Shown: in pieces, positions 9,384 through 17,157 of the stretch
Numbering within the stretch: position 1 is the first letter of the stretch
Layout of the letters: every line of letters begins with the position of its first letter
Assembly (NCBI RefSeq): GCF_002205165.1
Contig: NZ_NIVS01000020.1
Location: 124,001-188,000 of the forward strand
DNA: 64,000 bases
From: Stenotrophomonas maltophilia
GTDB taxonomy: Bacteria; Pseudomonadota; Gammaproteobacteria; Xanthomonadales; Xanthomonadaceae
Direction of reading: 5' to 3'
Position numbers and translations under genes: made by a program
Notes under the pieces: generated by a model
What the model saw: the letters and a program-made list of their open reading frames with translations, nothing else
The model's database searches: none
What the model was told of the DNA's origin: nothing

Positions 9384-11114
9384 ATGACCCGTTCAACCCT
9401 CCACACCGCGCTGCTGGGACTGCGCAGCACCGCCATCGCCACCGGCGTCGCCCTGGTCCTGGTCAGTGGCGGTGCCCACGCCCAGGCCGCGGGCGGTGAG
9501 AGCACCATGATCAAGCTGATCCGCGGCCTGATGGACAGCGGCGCCCTCAAGCCCGAGGCCGGCCAGGCACTGTTGCTGGAGGCGCAGCGCGAATCGGCTG
9601 CCGCCCCGGCTGCGCCGGCATCCACCGCGATTGCCGCACAGCCGGGCGATGTGCGCGTGCCCTACATCCCGCAGACCGTGCGCGATGAGATCCGCGAAGA
9701 GGTCAAGGCCAGCGTCATGGCCGAGGCCAAGGCCGAACGCTGGGCCGCGCCGGACCAGGTGCCGGAATGGACCCAGCGCCTGCGTGTGCAGGGCGATGTG
9801 CGCGTGCGCAACGAAAGCCGCCTGTACTCCGAGCGCAACAGCGACATCGAAGTCGACTGGGCACGCATCAACGCCGGCAACGGCTACGACGTCAACGGCA
9901 ACACCAACCTGGATCTGCCGCCGCTGCGCAATACCCGCCAGGACCGCAACAATTCCTGGCGCATCCGCGCCCGCCTGGGCGTGATCGCCGAGCTGGGTGA
10001 GCACACCCGTGCCGGCGTACGCCTGGCCACCGGCAACGACAACGGTCCGGTGTCCTCCACCCAGACACTGGGCGGCGGGCTGGCCAAGAAAGACGCCTGG
10101 CTGGACCAGGCGTGGCTGTCGTGGTCGCCGGTGGCGGGGCTGGACATCCTCGGCGGCCGCTTCGGCAACCCTTACTGGTCCACCGATACGCTGTTCTCCA
10201 ACGATCTCAACTTCGACGGCCTGGCGTTCAAGTACGCACAGCCGATCGGCGATGACGGTCTGTCCCTGTTCGCCACGCTGGGCCTGACGCCGCTGGAGTA
10301 TTCCTCCGACAGCTTCCCCAACACCAGCCAGAACAAGATGAAGAGCGAGAACAAGTGGCTCAACGGCCTGCAGGTGGGCGCGCAGTGGCAGTTCGGCGAT
10401 GCGCAGACGGTGCGCGCGGCGGTCGGCTATTACGACTTCCGCAACATCGCCGGCGAGTACTCGCAGCCGTGCGCGCTGTACGCCGGTGCCGATTTCTGCA
10501 GCAGCGACTGGTCGCGTCCGGCCTTCATGCAGAAGGGCAACACGCTGATGCTGCTGCGGAACATCACGCTCAATCCGCTCGACCCGGCCAATACCCCGAT
10601 GCCGCAATACGTCGGCCTGGCCTCGGAGTTCGAACTGCTCGACCTCAACCTCGCCTGGGAAACGCCGTTGTTCGCGGGGAACGCGCTGCGCCTGGAAGGG
10701 CATGCGATCAAGAACCTGGCCTACGATCCCAACCGCATGTGGGCGCGTGCACAGGGCGGCATCGTCACCAACCTGGGCACCGCCGCCAACGGCGTGGGCG
10801 GGCCGCAGGACATCCAGAGCGGTGACATGGCGTACATGGCGCAGGCTACCTTCGGCCAGCTGGCGATGAAGCAGGCCGGCGACTGGAACCTGGCGGTCGG
10901 TTACAAGCGTCTAGAGGCAGACGCGCTGCCCGACGCGTACAACGATTCCAACTTCCATCTCGGTGGCACCAATGCCAAGGGCTACTACCTGAGCAGTTCC
11001 TACATGTTCGACAAGAACGTGTGGCTGACCGGGCGCTGGATGGCCGCCAAGGAGGTCACCGGCGCACCGCTGTCGATCGACGTCTTCCAGCTGGAAGTCA
11101 ACGCCGGTTTCTGA
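9384..11114 (+). CDS. Putative outer-membrane porin with N-terminal helical extension
   Basis: This 576-residue protein has a signal peptide (about 1-34, cleavage near AHAQA). A charged helical or coiled-coil segment follows (about 40-130), then a beta-barrel-like body of alternating aromatic strands such as WRIRARLGVIAELGEHTRAG and WLDQAWLSWSP, ending in Phe as Omp85 substrates do. It matches the 'putative porin' family rather than classical trimeric porins. Two cysteines lie close together (around residues 366-374, CALYAGADFC) and may form a loop disulphide. It begins 49 bp after the TonB-like gene on the same strand. Transported substrate is unknown. Its place right after tonB suggests it is an energised client or partner. 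Confidence 0.82.
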   Translation: MTRSTLHTALLGLRSTAIATGVALVLVSGGAHAQAAGGESTMIKLIRGLMDSGALKPEAGQALLLEAQRESAAAPAAPASTAIAAQPGDVRVPYIPQTVRDEIREEVKASVMAEAKAERWAAPDQVPEWTQRLRVQGDVRVRNESRLYSERNSDIEVDWARINAGNGYDVNGNTNLDLPPLRNTRQDRNNSWRIRARLGVIAELGEHTRAGVRLATGNDNGPVSSTQTLGGGLAKKDAWLDQAWLSWSPVAGLDILGGRFGNPYWSTDTLFSNDLNFDGLAFKYAQPIGDDGLSLFATLGLTPLEYSSDSFPNTSQNKMKSENKWLNGLQVGAQWQFGDAQTVRAAVGYYDFRNIAGEYSQPCALYAGADFCSSDWSRPAFMQKGNTLMLLRNITLNPLDPANTPMPQYVGLASEFELLDLNLAWETPLFAGNALRLEGHAIKNLAYDPNRMWARAQGGIVTNLGTAANGVGGPQDIQSGDMAYMAQATFGQLAMKQAGDWNLAVGYKRLEADALPDAYNDSNFHLGGTNAKGYYLSSSYMFDKNVWLTGRWMAAKEVTGAPLSIDVFQLEVNAGF

Positions 11115-11184
11115 CCGACGCACGCGTGTCTGCGGGAGGCGGCATGCCGCCTCCCATTGCTGCCCCCCATTGGATATTCCCCTC

Positions 11185-11967
11185 ATGAACTCCGACACTT
11201 CCCTCGCGCCGGATGTCAGCGACGACGTCGATACCGTCCCGGCACCCGCGGACAGCGCTACGCCGCCGGCCAGCTGGCCCATGCTGTACCGCCGCCCGGT
11301 CGTGCTGTCCTCGCAGCTGCACGCCCACTGGCGCGTGCGCCAGACCGGTGCCGCGTTCGCTGCCGGCAGCCACTCCATTCCGTTGATGATCGGCGAATTC
11401 GCCGAGGCATCACGCGCGTATCCGCTGGTCTTCGCCGGCCCGGATCATCTGCCGCTCGCCGTGCTCGGCCTGGAAGCGGAGCAGAACCGCTTCGTCGCCG
11501 ACGACCGGTGGCAGGCCGGCGCCTACATCCCCGCGTATGTGCGCCGCTATCCGTTCGTGTTCGCCCGCACCACCGATCCGGATGGCTACGTGCTGGCCAT
11601 CGATGCCGACGCGGACATGGTGGTGCATGAAGGCGAGGAGGGGCAGCCGCTGTTCGAGGGCGACCAGCCCTCGGCCATGACGCGTCATGCCATGCAGTTC
11701 TGCGAAGCCTTCACCCGCGAAGACATTGCTACCCGTGCCTTCACTGCCGCGTTGGCCGAGGCCGACGTGCTGATCGAGCGCCAGGCCGACGTGGTCCTGG
11801 CCGATGGCCACCGCCACAGCCTGCAGGGCTTCCATGTGGTCGATCCCGCGCGCTTGGATGCGCTGCCGGATGCCACCATCGTCCACTGGCGTCGCCAGGG
11901 CTGGCTGGCACCCGTGCACTTCCATATGGCTTCGTTGGCGCGCTTCGCCGACCTCGCCGCCGGCTGA
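11185..11967 (+). CDS. SapC-family protein
   Basis: The product is about 260 residues, soluble, with no signal peptide. It has the SapC family features: the opening MLYRRPVVLSSQLHAHWRV, a central FVFARTTDPDG region and the WHRQG-like end (IVHWRRQGWLAPVHFHMASL). SapC-family genes in Xanthomonas and Caulobacter relatives often sit beside TonB-linked outer-membrane genes; biochemical function is not settled. I prefer the ATG at 11185; an in-frame TTG at 11170 would add five residues. It lies 70 bp after the porin, the last gene of the Ton/TPS cluster. Confidence 0.85.
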   Translation: MNSDTSLAPDVSDDVDTVPAPADSATPPASWPMLYRRPVVLSSQLHAHWRVRQTGAAFAAGSHSIPLMIGEFAEASRAYPLVFAGPDHLPLAVLGLEAEQNRFVADDRWQAGAYIPAYVRRYPFVFARTTDPDGYVLAIDADADMVVHEGEEGQPLFEGDQPSAMTRHAMQFCEAFTREDIATRAFTAALAEADVLIERQADVVLADGHRHSLQGFHVVDPARLDALPDATIVHWRRQGWLAPVHFHMASLARFADLAAG

Positions 11968-12191
11968 CCTGTTCTACCGGGGCGCCGTACAGGTGCCGTC
12001 GCTCCAGGCCGGTGGGAAGACCAGCCCTTCGAGTGGCGTCATCTGTGCGGCACCCGATCCGGTGCCGTGCTCACTGCAGGCGTCGGCGAAGTTCACGCGT
12101 GTCCGCCGCACCATGCGCGATCAGGAGCCGCCACGCGCAGTGCGCCGAGGCAGGCGGCAGCCGAGGTGCAGACAAGGGGAAGTGGCAAGGA

Positions 12192-12268
12192 TGGTGCGCC
12201 CGGAGGGATTCGAACCCCCGACCAATGGCTTCGGAAGCCACTACTCTATCCGGCTGAGCTACGAGCGC
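12192..12268 (-). tRNA. tRNA-Arg (anticodon CCG)
   Basis: On the minus strand a 77-nt cloverleaf is readable. The acceptor stem GCGCTCG pairs with CGGGCGC, allowing G-T. The D-arm starts AGCTCAGCC, and the anticodon stem GTGGC/GCCAT closes the loop TTCCGAA, with anticodon CCG reading CGG. The T-arm is GGGGGTTCGAATCCCTCC. Discriminator A and an encoded CCA end at 12192. It lies alone between the SapC-family gene and ubiA. Confidence 0.96.
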
Positions 12269-12426
12269 GTTGTGTCCTGCATCCCGCCGGGCCGCCTGAT
12301 GGGGCCACGGACCGCCAAAGCGGCGCGGGAGGAGCATTCTATCCGTAAACGCCGCGCAGGTCTGCCCCCTGCATCGATGCACCGGGCGACGGCGCGCCCG
12401 GCCAGCCCAGGCGGTATCCTTTACCG

Positions 12427-13320
12427 ATGGCTTACGAACGTTTTGAAGCGCCCGAGGCGGCGCCCCCGTCGCGCTGGCGGCACTACTGGAAACTGATGCG
12501 CGCCGACCGCCCGATCGGCACCCTGCTGCTGCTCTGGCCCACCTGGTGGGCGCTGTGGCTGGCCTCCGGCGGGCTGCCGCCGCTGTGGACGCTGTTCGTG
12601 TTCACCGCCGGCGTCTGGCTGACCCGCTCGGCCGGCTGCGTGATCAACGATTATGCCGACCGCTGGCTGGACCCGCACGTCAAGCGCACCAAGGACCGCC
12701 CGCTGGCCAGCGGGGCGGTCTCCGGCCGCGAGGCGCTGGCGCTGTTCGCCGGGCTGATGATCGTCGCCTTCGCCCTGGTGTTGACCCTGAACTGGCTCAC
12801 CATCGGCATGAGCTTCATCGGCGTGTTCCTGGCCGCCAGTTACCCTTACCTCAAGCGCTATACCCACCTGCCGCAGGTCTACCTCGGCATGGCCTTCGGC
12901 TGGGGCATCCCGATGGCCTTCGCCGCGGTGCAGGGCGAGGTGCCGGTGATCGGCTGGCTGCTGTACGGCGCCAACATCCTGTGGTCCACCGCGTATGACA
13001 CCTGGTACGCCATGGTCGACCGCGATGACGACCTGAAAATGGGCTCGCATTCCACCGCGATCCTGTTCGGCGATCTGGACCTGGTCATCCAGGGCATCCT
13101 CTACGCGCTGTTCCTGGGCACGATGGCGCTGGTCGGCCTGCCCGCCGGGCTGGGGTTCTATTACGGCCTGGGCGTCGGCGTGGCCGCCGGGCTGATCGCC
13201 TACGAGTTCTGGATCGCCCGCAAGCGCGAGCGTGACCCGTGCTTCAAGGCCTTCCTGCACAACAACTGGGTCGGTGCGGCGCTGTTCGCCGGCATTGCGG
13301 TGTCGCTGGCGCTGCGCTGA
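12427..13320 (+). CDS. ubiA: 4-hydroxybenzoate polyprenyltransferase
   Basis: UbiA attaches the polyprenyl chain to 4-hydroxybenzoate in ubiquinone synthesis, in the inner membrane. The 297-residue protein has the expected length and eight or nine membrane helices. The first aspartate-rich motif is [19 protein letters not shown] (about residues 76-94) and the second is [12 protein letters not shown] (about 198-209); both bind Mg-diphosphate. [19 protein letters not shown] near the N-terminus is typical. A GTAG palindromic repeat follows the stop codon. Together with ubiK at 19.7 kb, it is one of two ubiquinone genes here, not in one operon. Confidence 0.96.
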   Translation: MAYERFEAPEAAPPSRWRHYWKLMRADRPIGTLLLLWPTWWALWLASGGLPPLWTLFVFTAGVWLTRSAGCVINDYADRWLDPHVKRTKDRPLASGAVSGREALALFAGLMIVAFALVLTLNWLTIGMSFIGVFLAASYPYLKRYTHLPQVYLGMAFGWGIPMAFAAVQGEVPVIGWLLYGANILWSTAYDTWYAMVDRDDDLKMGSHSTAILFGDLDLVIQGILYALFLGTMALVGLPAGLGFYYGLGVGVAAGLIAYEFWIARKRERDPCFKAFLHNNWVGAALFAGIAVSLALR

Positions 13321-13325
13321 GGGGC

Positions 13326-13350
13326 CACCCGACCAACGGTCGGGTGCTAC
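13326..13350 (-). repeat. SMAG-type GTAG palindrome
   Basis: Read on the minus strand it starts GTAG and then folds as CACCCGACC-GTT-GGTCGGGTG. It lies 6 bp after the ubiA stop. Confidence 0.85.
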
Positions 13351-13441
13351 CGGTAACGCGCACTACGACCATTAGGCGACTGACAGCGCTGTGGCCAGCG
13401 CCCAGAATCCCTCCCATCGAATGATCGGGGAGGGTGGCGCA

Positions 13442-14866
13442 ATGAACACATCGACGGTGGTGCAGGACGGCTGGATGGCGCGCGCGGCACTGCGCTCGGC
13501 CGCCTGGGCGGAAAAGTGGTTCCCTGATGCGTACGTGTTCGCGGTGCTCGGCGTGGTCATCGTCGCCGCCGCCGCGATGGGCTTCGGCGCCACCCCGCAG
13601 GCCACCGCCACCGCATTCGGCGAGGGCTTCTGGAGCCTGATCCCCTTCACCATGCAGATGGCCTTCGTGGTCATCGGTGGCTATGCGGTCGCCACCGCGC
13701 CGATCGTGGCGCGCTTCATCGATCTGCTGGCCCGCGTCCCCAAGACCGGCCGTGGCGCGGTGGTCTATGTCGGCCTGATCAGTATGCTCGCCTCGCTGCT
13801 CAGCTGGGGCTTCTCGCTGGTGTTCGGCGGCCTGCTGGTGCGCGCGCTGGCCCGCCGCGAAGCGCTCAACATGGACTATCGCGCCGCCGGCGCCTCGGCG
13901 TATCTCGGCCTTGGCGCGGTCTGGGCGATGGGCCTGAGCTCCTCGGCCGCGCAGCTGCAGGCCAACCCGGCCAGCATGCCGCCCGGCCTGGTCGAGATCA
14001 CCGGCGTGCTGCCCTTCACCGAAACCATCTTCCTGTGGCAGTCGATCGCGCTGACCGCCGCGCTGATTCTGGTCTCGCTGCTGATCGCCTGGCTGACCGC
14101 CCCCGGTGCCGCCACCGCCCGCACCGCCAAGGACTTCGAAGGCGCCGCCCGCGCCGAAGCCGAGCCGCTGCAGCCGCGCACCCGCCCCGGCGAGTGGCTG
14201 GAGTACAGCCCGCTGCTGACCGTGCTCCTGTCGCTGCTCGCGTTCGGCTGGCTGTTCGGCGAGTTCGCCAGCAAGCCGGTGGTGACCGCCATCGCCAACC
14301 TCAACACCTACAACTTCCTGTTCATCTCGCTTGGCCTGCTGCTGCACTGGCGCCCGCGCAGCTTCCTCAACGCCGTGGCCAAGGCCGTCCCCAGCACCAC
14401 CGGCGTGCTGATCCAGTTCCCGCTCTACGGCGGCATCGCGATGATTCTCACCCACGCCACCGGCAGTGGCGATGAGACGCTCGCCCATCGTCTCTCCACG
14501 TTGTTCGTGCACATCGCCACCACCGACACCTTCGCGCTGGTGATGGGCGTGTACTCGGCCGTGCTCGGCTTCTTCGTGCCCTCCGGCGGCGGCAAGTGGA
14601 TCATCGAAGCGCCGTACGTCATGCAGGCGGCCAACGAATTGAAGGCGCACCTGGGCTGGGCGGTGCAGGTCTACAACGCCGCCGAGGCGCTGCCGAACCT
14701 GATCAACCCGTTCTGGATGCTGCCGCTGCTGGGCGTCCTTGGCCTGAAGGCGCGCGACATCGTCGGCTTCACCTTCATCCAGCTGCTCGTGCACATCCCG
14801 CTGGTGCTCGGCCTGCTGTGGCTGCTCGGCATGACGCTGACCTACGTGCCACCGGTGATGCCGTGA
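13442..14866 (+). CDS. atoE: AtoE-family short-chain fatty acid transporter
   Basis: This 474-residue polytopic membrane protein belongs to the AtoE/TIGR00366 family of predicted short-chain fatty acid (acetoacetate, butyrate) permeases. About ten to twelve hydrophobic helices are visible, with family-like stretches such as PFTMQMAFVVIGGYAVATAP, GLGAVWAMGLSSSAAQLQANP and FFVPSGGGKWIIEAPYV. The ATG at 13442 follows GGGGAGGGTGGCGCA; upstream in-frame starts would run into the SMAG spacer. No ato catabolic genes are beside it, so the substrate is inferred from the family only. Confidence 0.88.
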   Translation: MNTSTVVQDGWMARAALRSAAWAEKWFPDAYVFAVLGVVIVAAAAMGFGATPQATATAFGEGFWSLIPFTMQMAFVVIGGYAVATAPIVARFIDLLARVPKTGRGAVVYVGLISMLASLLSWGFSLVFGGLLVRALARREALNMDYRAAGASAYLGLGAVWAMGLSSSAAQLQANPASMPPGLVEITGVLPFTETIFLWQSIALTAALILVSLLIAWLTAPGAATARTAKDFEGAARAEAEPLQPRTRPGEWLEYSPLLTVLLSLLAFGWLFGEFASKPVVTAIANLNTYNFLFISLGLLLHWRPRSFLNAVAKAVPSTTGVLIQFPLYGGIAMILTHATGSGDETLAHRLSTLFVHIATTDTFALVMGVYSAVLGFFVPSGGGKWIIEAPYVMQAANELKAHLGWAVQVYNAAEALPNLINPFWMLPLLGVLGLKARDIVGFTFIQLLVHIPLVLGLLWLLGMTLTYVPPVMP

Positions 14867-15133
14867 TCGTCATCTGCGCGTCATCTGCACGGCTTGGTTG
14901 ATGGAGGCCCTGTTCAGTGGCGCGAGCAGGCGTTGGGTGGGGAGCGGCATAAGGGAATTCGAACCGTTCATATGCAGGTCAACGCCTACTGCGACATGGG
15001 GTTTGTAGCTGCAGAAAACGTTGGCGTGGAGACGTTGACGAATTCGTACACAAACGCCCACACGTCGTTAACCTCGCGCTGCAGAGGATGGCCTCGACCG
15101 CGACATTCCGTTTGCGGCAACCGGAGAATCGAG
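14867..15133. other. Intergenic stretch, AT-richer, with a tRNA-T-arm-like fragment
   Basis: No gene is seen in these 267 bases. The middle (about 14950-15070) is visibly poorer in GC than its neighbours. On the minus strand the segment near 14953-14970 reads GAACGGTTCGAATTCCC, which resembles a tRNA T-loop with poor stem pairing. No full tRNA can be folded. Confidence 0.5.
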
Positions 15134-15277
15134 ATGGCTCAGCAGAACCAGCAGAACCCGAATCAGCGCGGTGAGCAGCAGGAAGGTGGCCGCGGCCAGC
15201 AGCAGCAACAGCAGCAGGGGCAGCAGCAGCGTAACCAGAACCAGCAGCAGGGCGGCCAGCAGGACGAGGAAGAGTGA
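15134..15277 (+). CDS. Small glutamine-rich, low-complexity protein (47 aa)
   Basis: Of 47 residues, 23 are Gln, with a run of seven. The rest is mainly Gly, Asn, Arg and Glu, and it ends in DEEE. No Cys, aromatic or hydrophobic core is present, so it should be disordered. I treat it as a real gene because GGAG sits seven bases before the ATG and a perfect 10-bp hairpin follows the stop within 25 bp. Function is unknown; short Gln/Gly-rich stress proteins are a loose comparison only. Slippage in the CAG run could make length vary between strains. Confidence 0.6.
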   Translation: MAQQNQQNPNQRGEQQEGGRGQQQQQQQGQQQRNQNQQQGGQQDEEE

Positions 15278-15301
15278 GCCCAGCCGGCTGTTGTGTGAAC
15301 T

Positions 15302-15325
15302 GAAGCCCCGCTCCGGCGGGGCTTC
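15302..15325. terminator. Hairpin terminator shared by convergent genes
   Basis: GAAGCCCCGC, a TCCG loop and GCGGGGCTTC form a perfect 10-bp stem between the Gln-rich gene and the leftward VOC gene. Only a weak T-rich tail follows. Confidence 0.7.
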
Positions 15326-15341
15326 GTTCGTCCGGGCCTGC

Positions 15342-16013
15342 TCAGGCCGAGCGCAGGTGCCAGCCAAACGCTGCGTCTTCGACCACCGCGCCCGGCACCA
15401 CGTCATGCAGCACCACGCAGATGCCGCGCGCATTCGGCCGCACCTTCTGCTCGGGGAACCAGCGGCGCGTGGCATCGACCACGATCAACAGGCCTTCGTC
15501 ATCGCCGAGCGGTGCGAAGTGCGGCGTGGGCTGTGACAACGGATTCAACCCGAAGGCCGCCTCGGCCTTCGCCTGCACTTCGCCCACGTGTTCAGCGGGC
15601 AGGCCGACCTCGCTGATACAGGTCATCTCGCTGCCATGGAACTGGCCCTGACGCTCGCCCGCAGGCAAGCGTCGCCGCGCGATCAACTCCAGGATCAGGC
15701 CGTCCGGCCCGGTGAAATAGATCGACTCCGAATCCCACCGACCATCGAAGGTGAAGTGGTCATGGCCCTTCAGATCGCGCTGCAGCGTAGCGCGTGCTTT
15801 GAGCCAGTCGGTGGCCGCCTCGAAGCGATTGGCCGGCACGTTGAACGCCAGATGCACACCGCCGACTGGGTTCGATCCTGCGGGTTGCAGCTGCAGGGTG
15901 CTCCAGCCGATGCGCACGGCCGAGCCCTCGACCGGCAGCTGAAGTTCATCGCGGAAGTACGCCACGGTGGCGGCGACATCGGAGACGGGAAGGTCGATCT
16001 GGTGGATGCGCAT
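15342..16013 (-). CDS. VOC-superfamily (glyoxalase/dioxygenase-fold) protein
   Basis: The 223-residue protein opens with MRIHQIDLPVSDVAATVAYF, the usual start of a vicinal-oxygen-chelate module, with a His near the N-terminus as a possible metal ligand. A second motif, IYFTGPDGLILELIARR (about 110-125), supplies the typical Glu ligand. A less clear second half (SEVGLPAEHVGEVQAKAEAAFG) repeats the pattern, so it may be a two-module VOC protein. The ATG at 16013 starts right at the conserved beta strand. Substrate cannot be deduced. Confidence 0.82.
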   Translation of the reverse strand: MRIHQIDLPVSDVAATVAYFRDELQLPVEGSAVRIGWSTLQLQPAGSNPVGGVHLAFNVPANRFEAATDWLKARATLQRDLKGHDHFTFDGRWDSESIYFTGPDGLILELIARRRLPAGERQGQFHGSEMTCISEVGLPAEHVGEVQAKAEAAFGLNPLSQPTPHFAPLGDDEGLLIVVDATRRWFPEQKVRPNARGICVVLHDVVPGAVVEDAAFGWHLRSA

Positions 16014-16175
16014 GGCGATGGATGTCTCACGTAGATACGTCGACATTCTGCCGCAGATGCATGTGCCCCGGCGATGAACGCGATAGAGCGCGCACCAACT
16101 GCAGGCGCCCATCACCGGGCATTGCAGCCGCATTTGCCACTATCAACACACCACTATCAGAGGAGTACTCCCGCG

Positions 16176-17126
16176 ATGGGCATGCTGGTCGATGGGACAT
16201 GGCAGGAAGGCACCGCGGGTGCCGCTGACAAGGACGGTCATTTCAAGCGCGAGGAATCCACCTTCCGTGATTGGCTGAGCGCTGACGGCAGTGCTGGCCC
16301 GAATGGCGAGCCTGGCGTCAAAACAGTGCCTGGGCAGTTCCGCCTGTATGTAAGCCTCGCCTGCCCTTGGGCACACCGCACGCTCATCGTGCGCGCGCTG
16401 AAAGGCCTGGAAGATCTGGTGCCGGTCTCGGTGGTCAATTGGCATATGGGTGATCAGGGCTGGAATTTTGAACCGGGCCCGGAGGTGACGCCCGAGCCCG
16501 AACGCGGTGCACGCTATCTGCATGAACTGTACGCCGCCGCCAAGCCGGGAATGACCGGCAAGGTGACCGTGCCGGTGCTCTGGGATCGCGAGCGCGGGAA
16601 AATCGTCAGCAACGAATCGGCGGACATCATCCGCATGTTCAACACCGCCTATGACGGACTGGGTGCCAACGCCGGCGATTTCTATCCGCTTGCGCTGCGC
16701 GCCGAGATCGATCACGTCAACGAGCGTGTGTACGCGACCGTCAACAACGGTGTGTATAAGGCGGGCTTTGCGTCAACGCAGAAGGCATACGAGGAGGCGG
16801 TTGGGCCGCTGTTCGAGACGCTCACCTGGTTGGACGAGCGACTGCAGCAACGCGAATGGCTGGTGGGCGATGTCATGACGGAAGCCGATATCCGCTTGTT
16901 CACTACGTTGATCCGCTTCGATTCGGTCTACTACGTGCACTTCAAGTGCAACGTGCGACACATTGCGGACTTCGCTGGCCTGCATGGGTTCGTGGCGCGG
17001 ATGATGGCGATTCCCGAGGTGGCGGATACTGTCAACCTGGAGCACATCAAACACCATTACTACGGAAGCCATCGGCATCTCAATCCCTCGGGGATCGTGC
17101 CGGTGGGGCCGGAGCGGGCCTACTGA
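16176..17126 (+). CDS. Glutathionyl-hydroquinone reductase (Xi-class glutathione S-transferase)
   Basis: This 316-residue enzyme should reduce glutathionyl-hydroquinones to hydroquinones using glutathione (YqjG/PcpF family). The catalytic motif is LACPWAHRTLIVRALKGL with Cys63. VLWDRERGKIVSNESADIIRMFN (about 140-160) is the glutathione-site part of the thioredoxin domain. An all-helical C-terminal domain follows, with VNNGVYKAGFA and LVGDVMTEADIRLFTTLIRFD. The ATG at 16176 has AGGAG eleven bases upstream; longer in-frame starts lack support. It stands alone and diverges from the VOC gene. Confidence 0.93.
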   Translation: MGMLVDGTWQEGTAGAADKDGHFKREESTFRDWLSADGSAGPNGEPGVKTVPGQFRLYVSLACPWAHRTLIVRALKGLEDLVPVSVVNWHMGDQGWNFEPGPEVTPEPERGARYLHELYAAAKPGMTGKVTVPVLWDRERGKIVSNESADIIRMFNTAYDGLGANAGDFYPLALRAEIDHVNERVYATVNNGVYKAGFASTQKAYEEAVGPLFETLTWLDERLQQREWLVGDVMTEADIRLFTTLIRFDSVYYVHFKCNVRHIADFAGLHGFVARMMAIPEVADTVNLEHIKHHYYGSHRHLNPSGIVPVGPERAY

Positions 17127-17157
17127 CGCGGCGTTCCGGGAATCACTGAGCGTCGTC

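Noticed and set aside
12067..12382. Open frames across the tRNA-Arg
   Set aside because: They read through a clear tRNA on both strands.
15134..15277. Simple CAG repeat only
   Set aside because: The ribosome site, stop and hairpin favour a gene, so it was kept as a CDS with moderate confidence.
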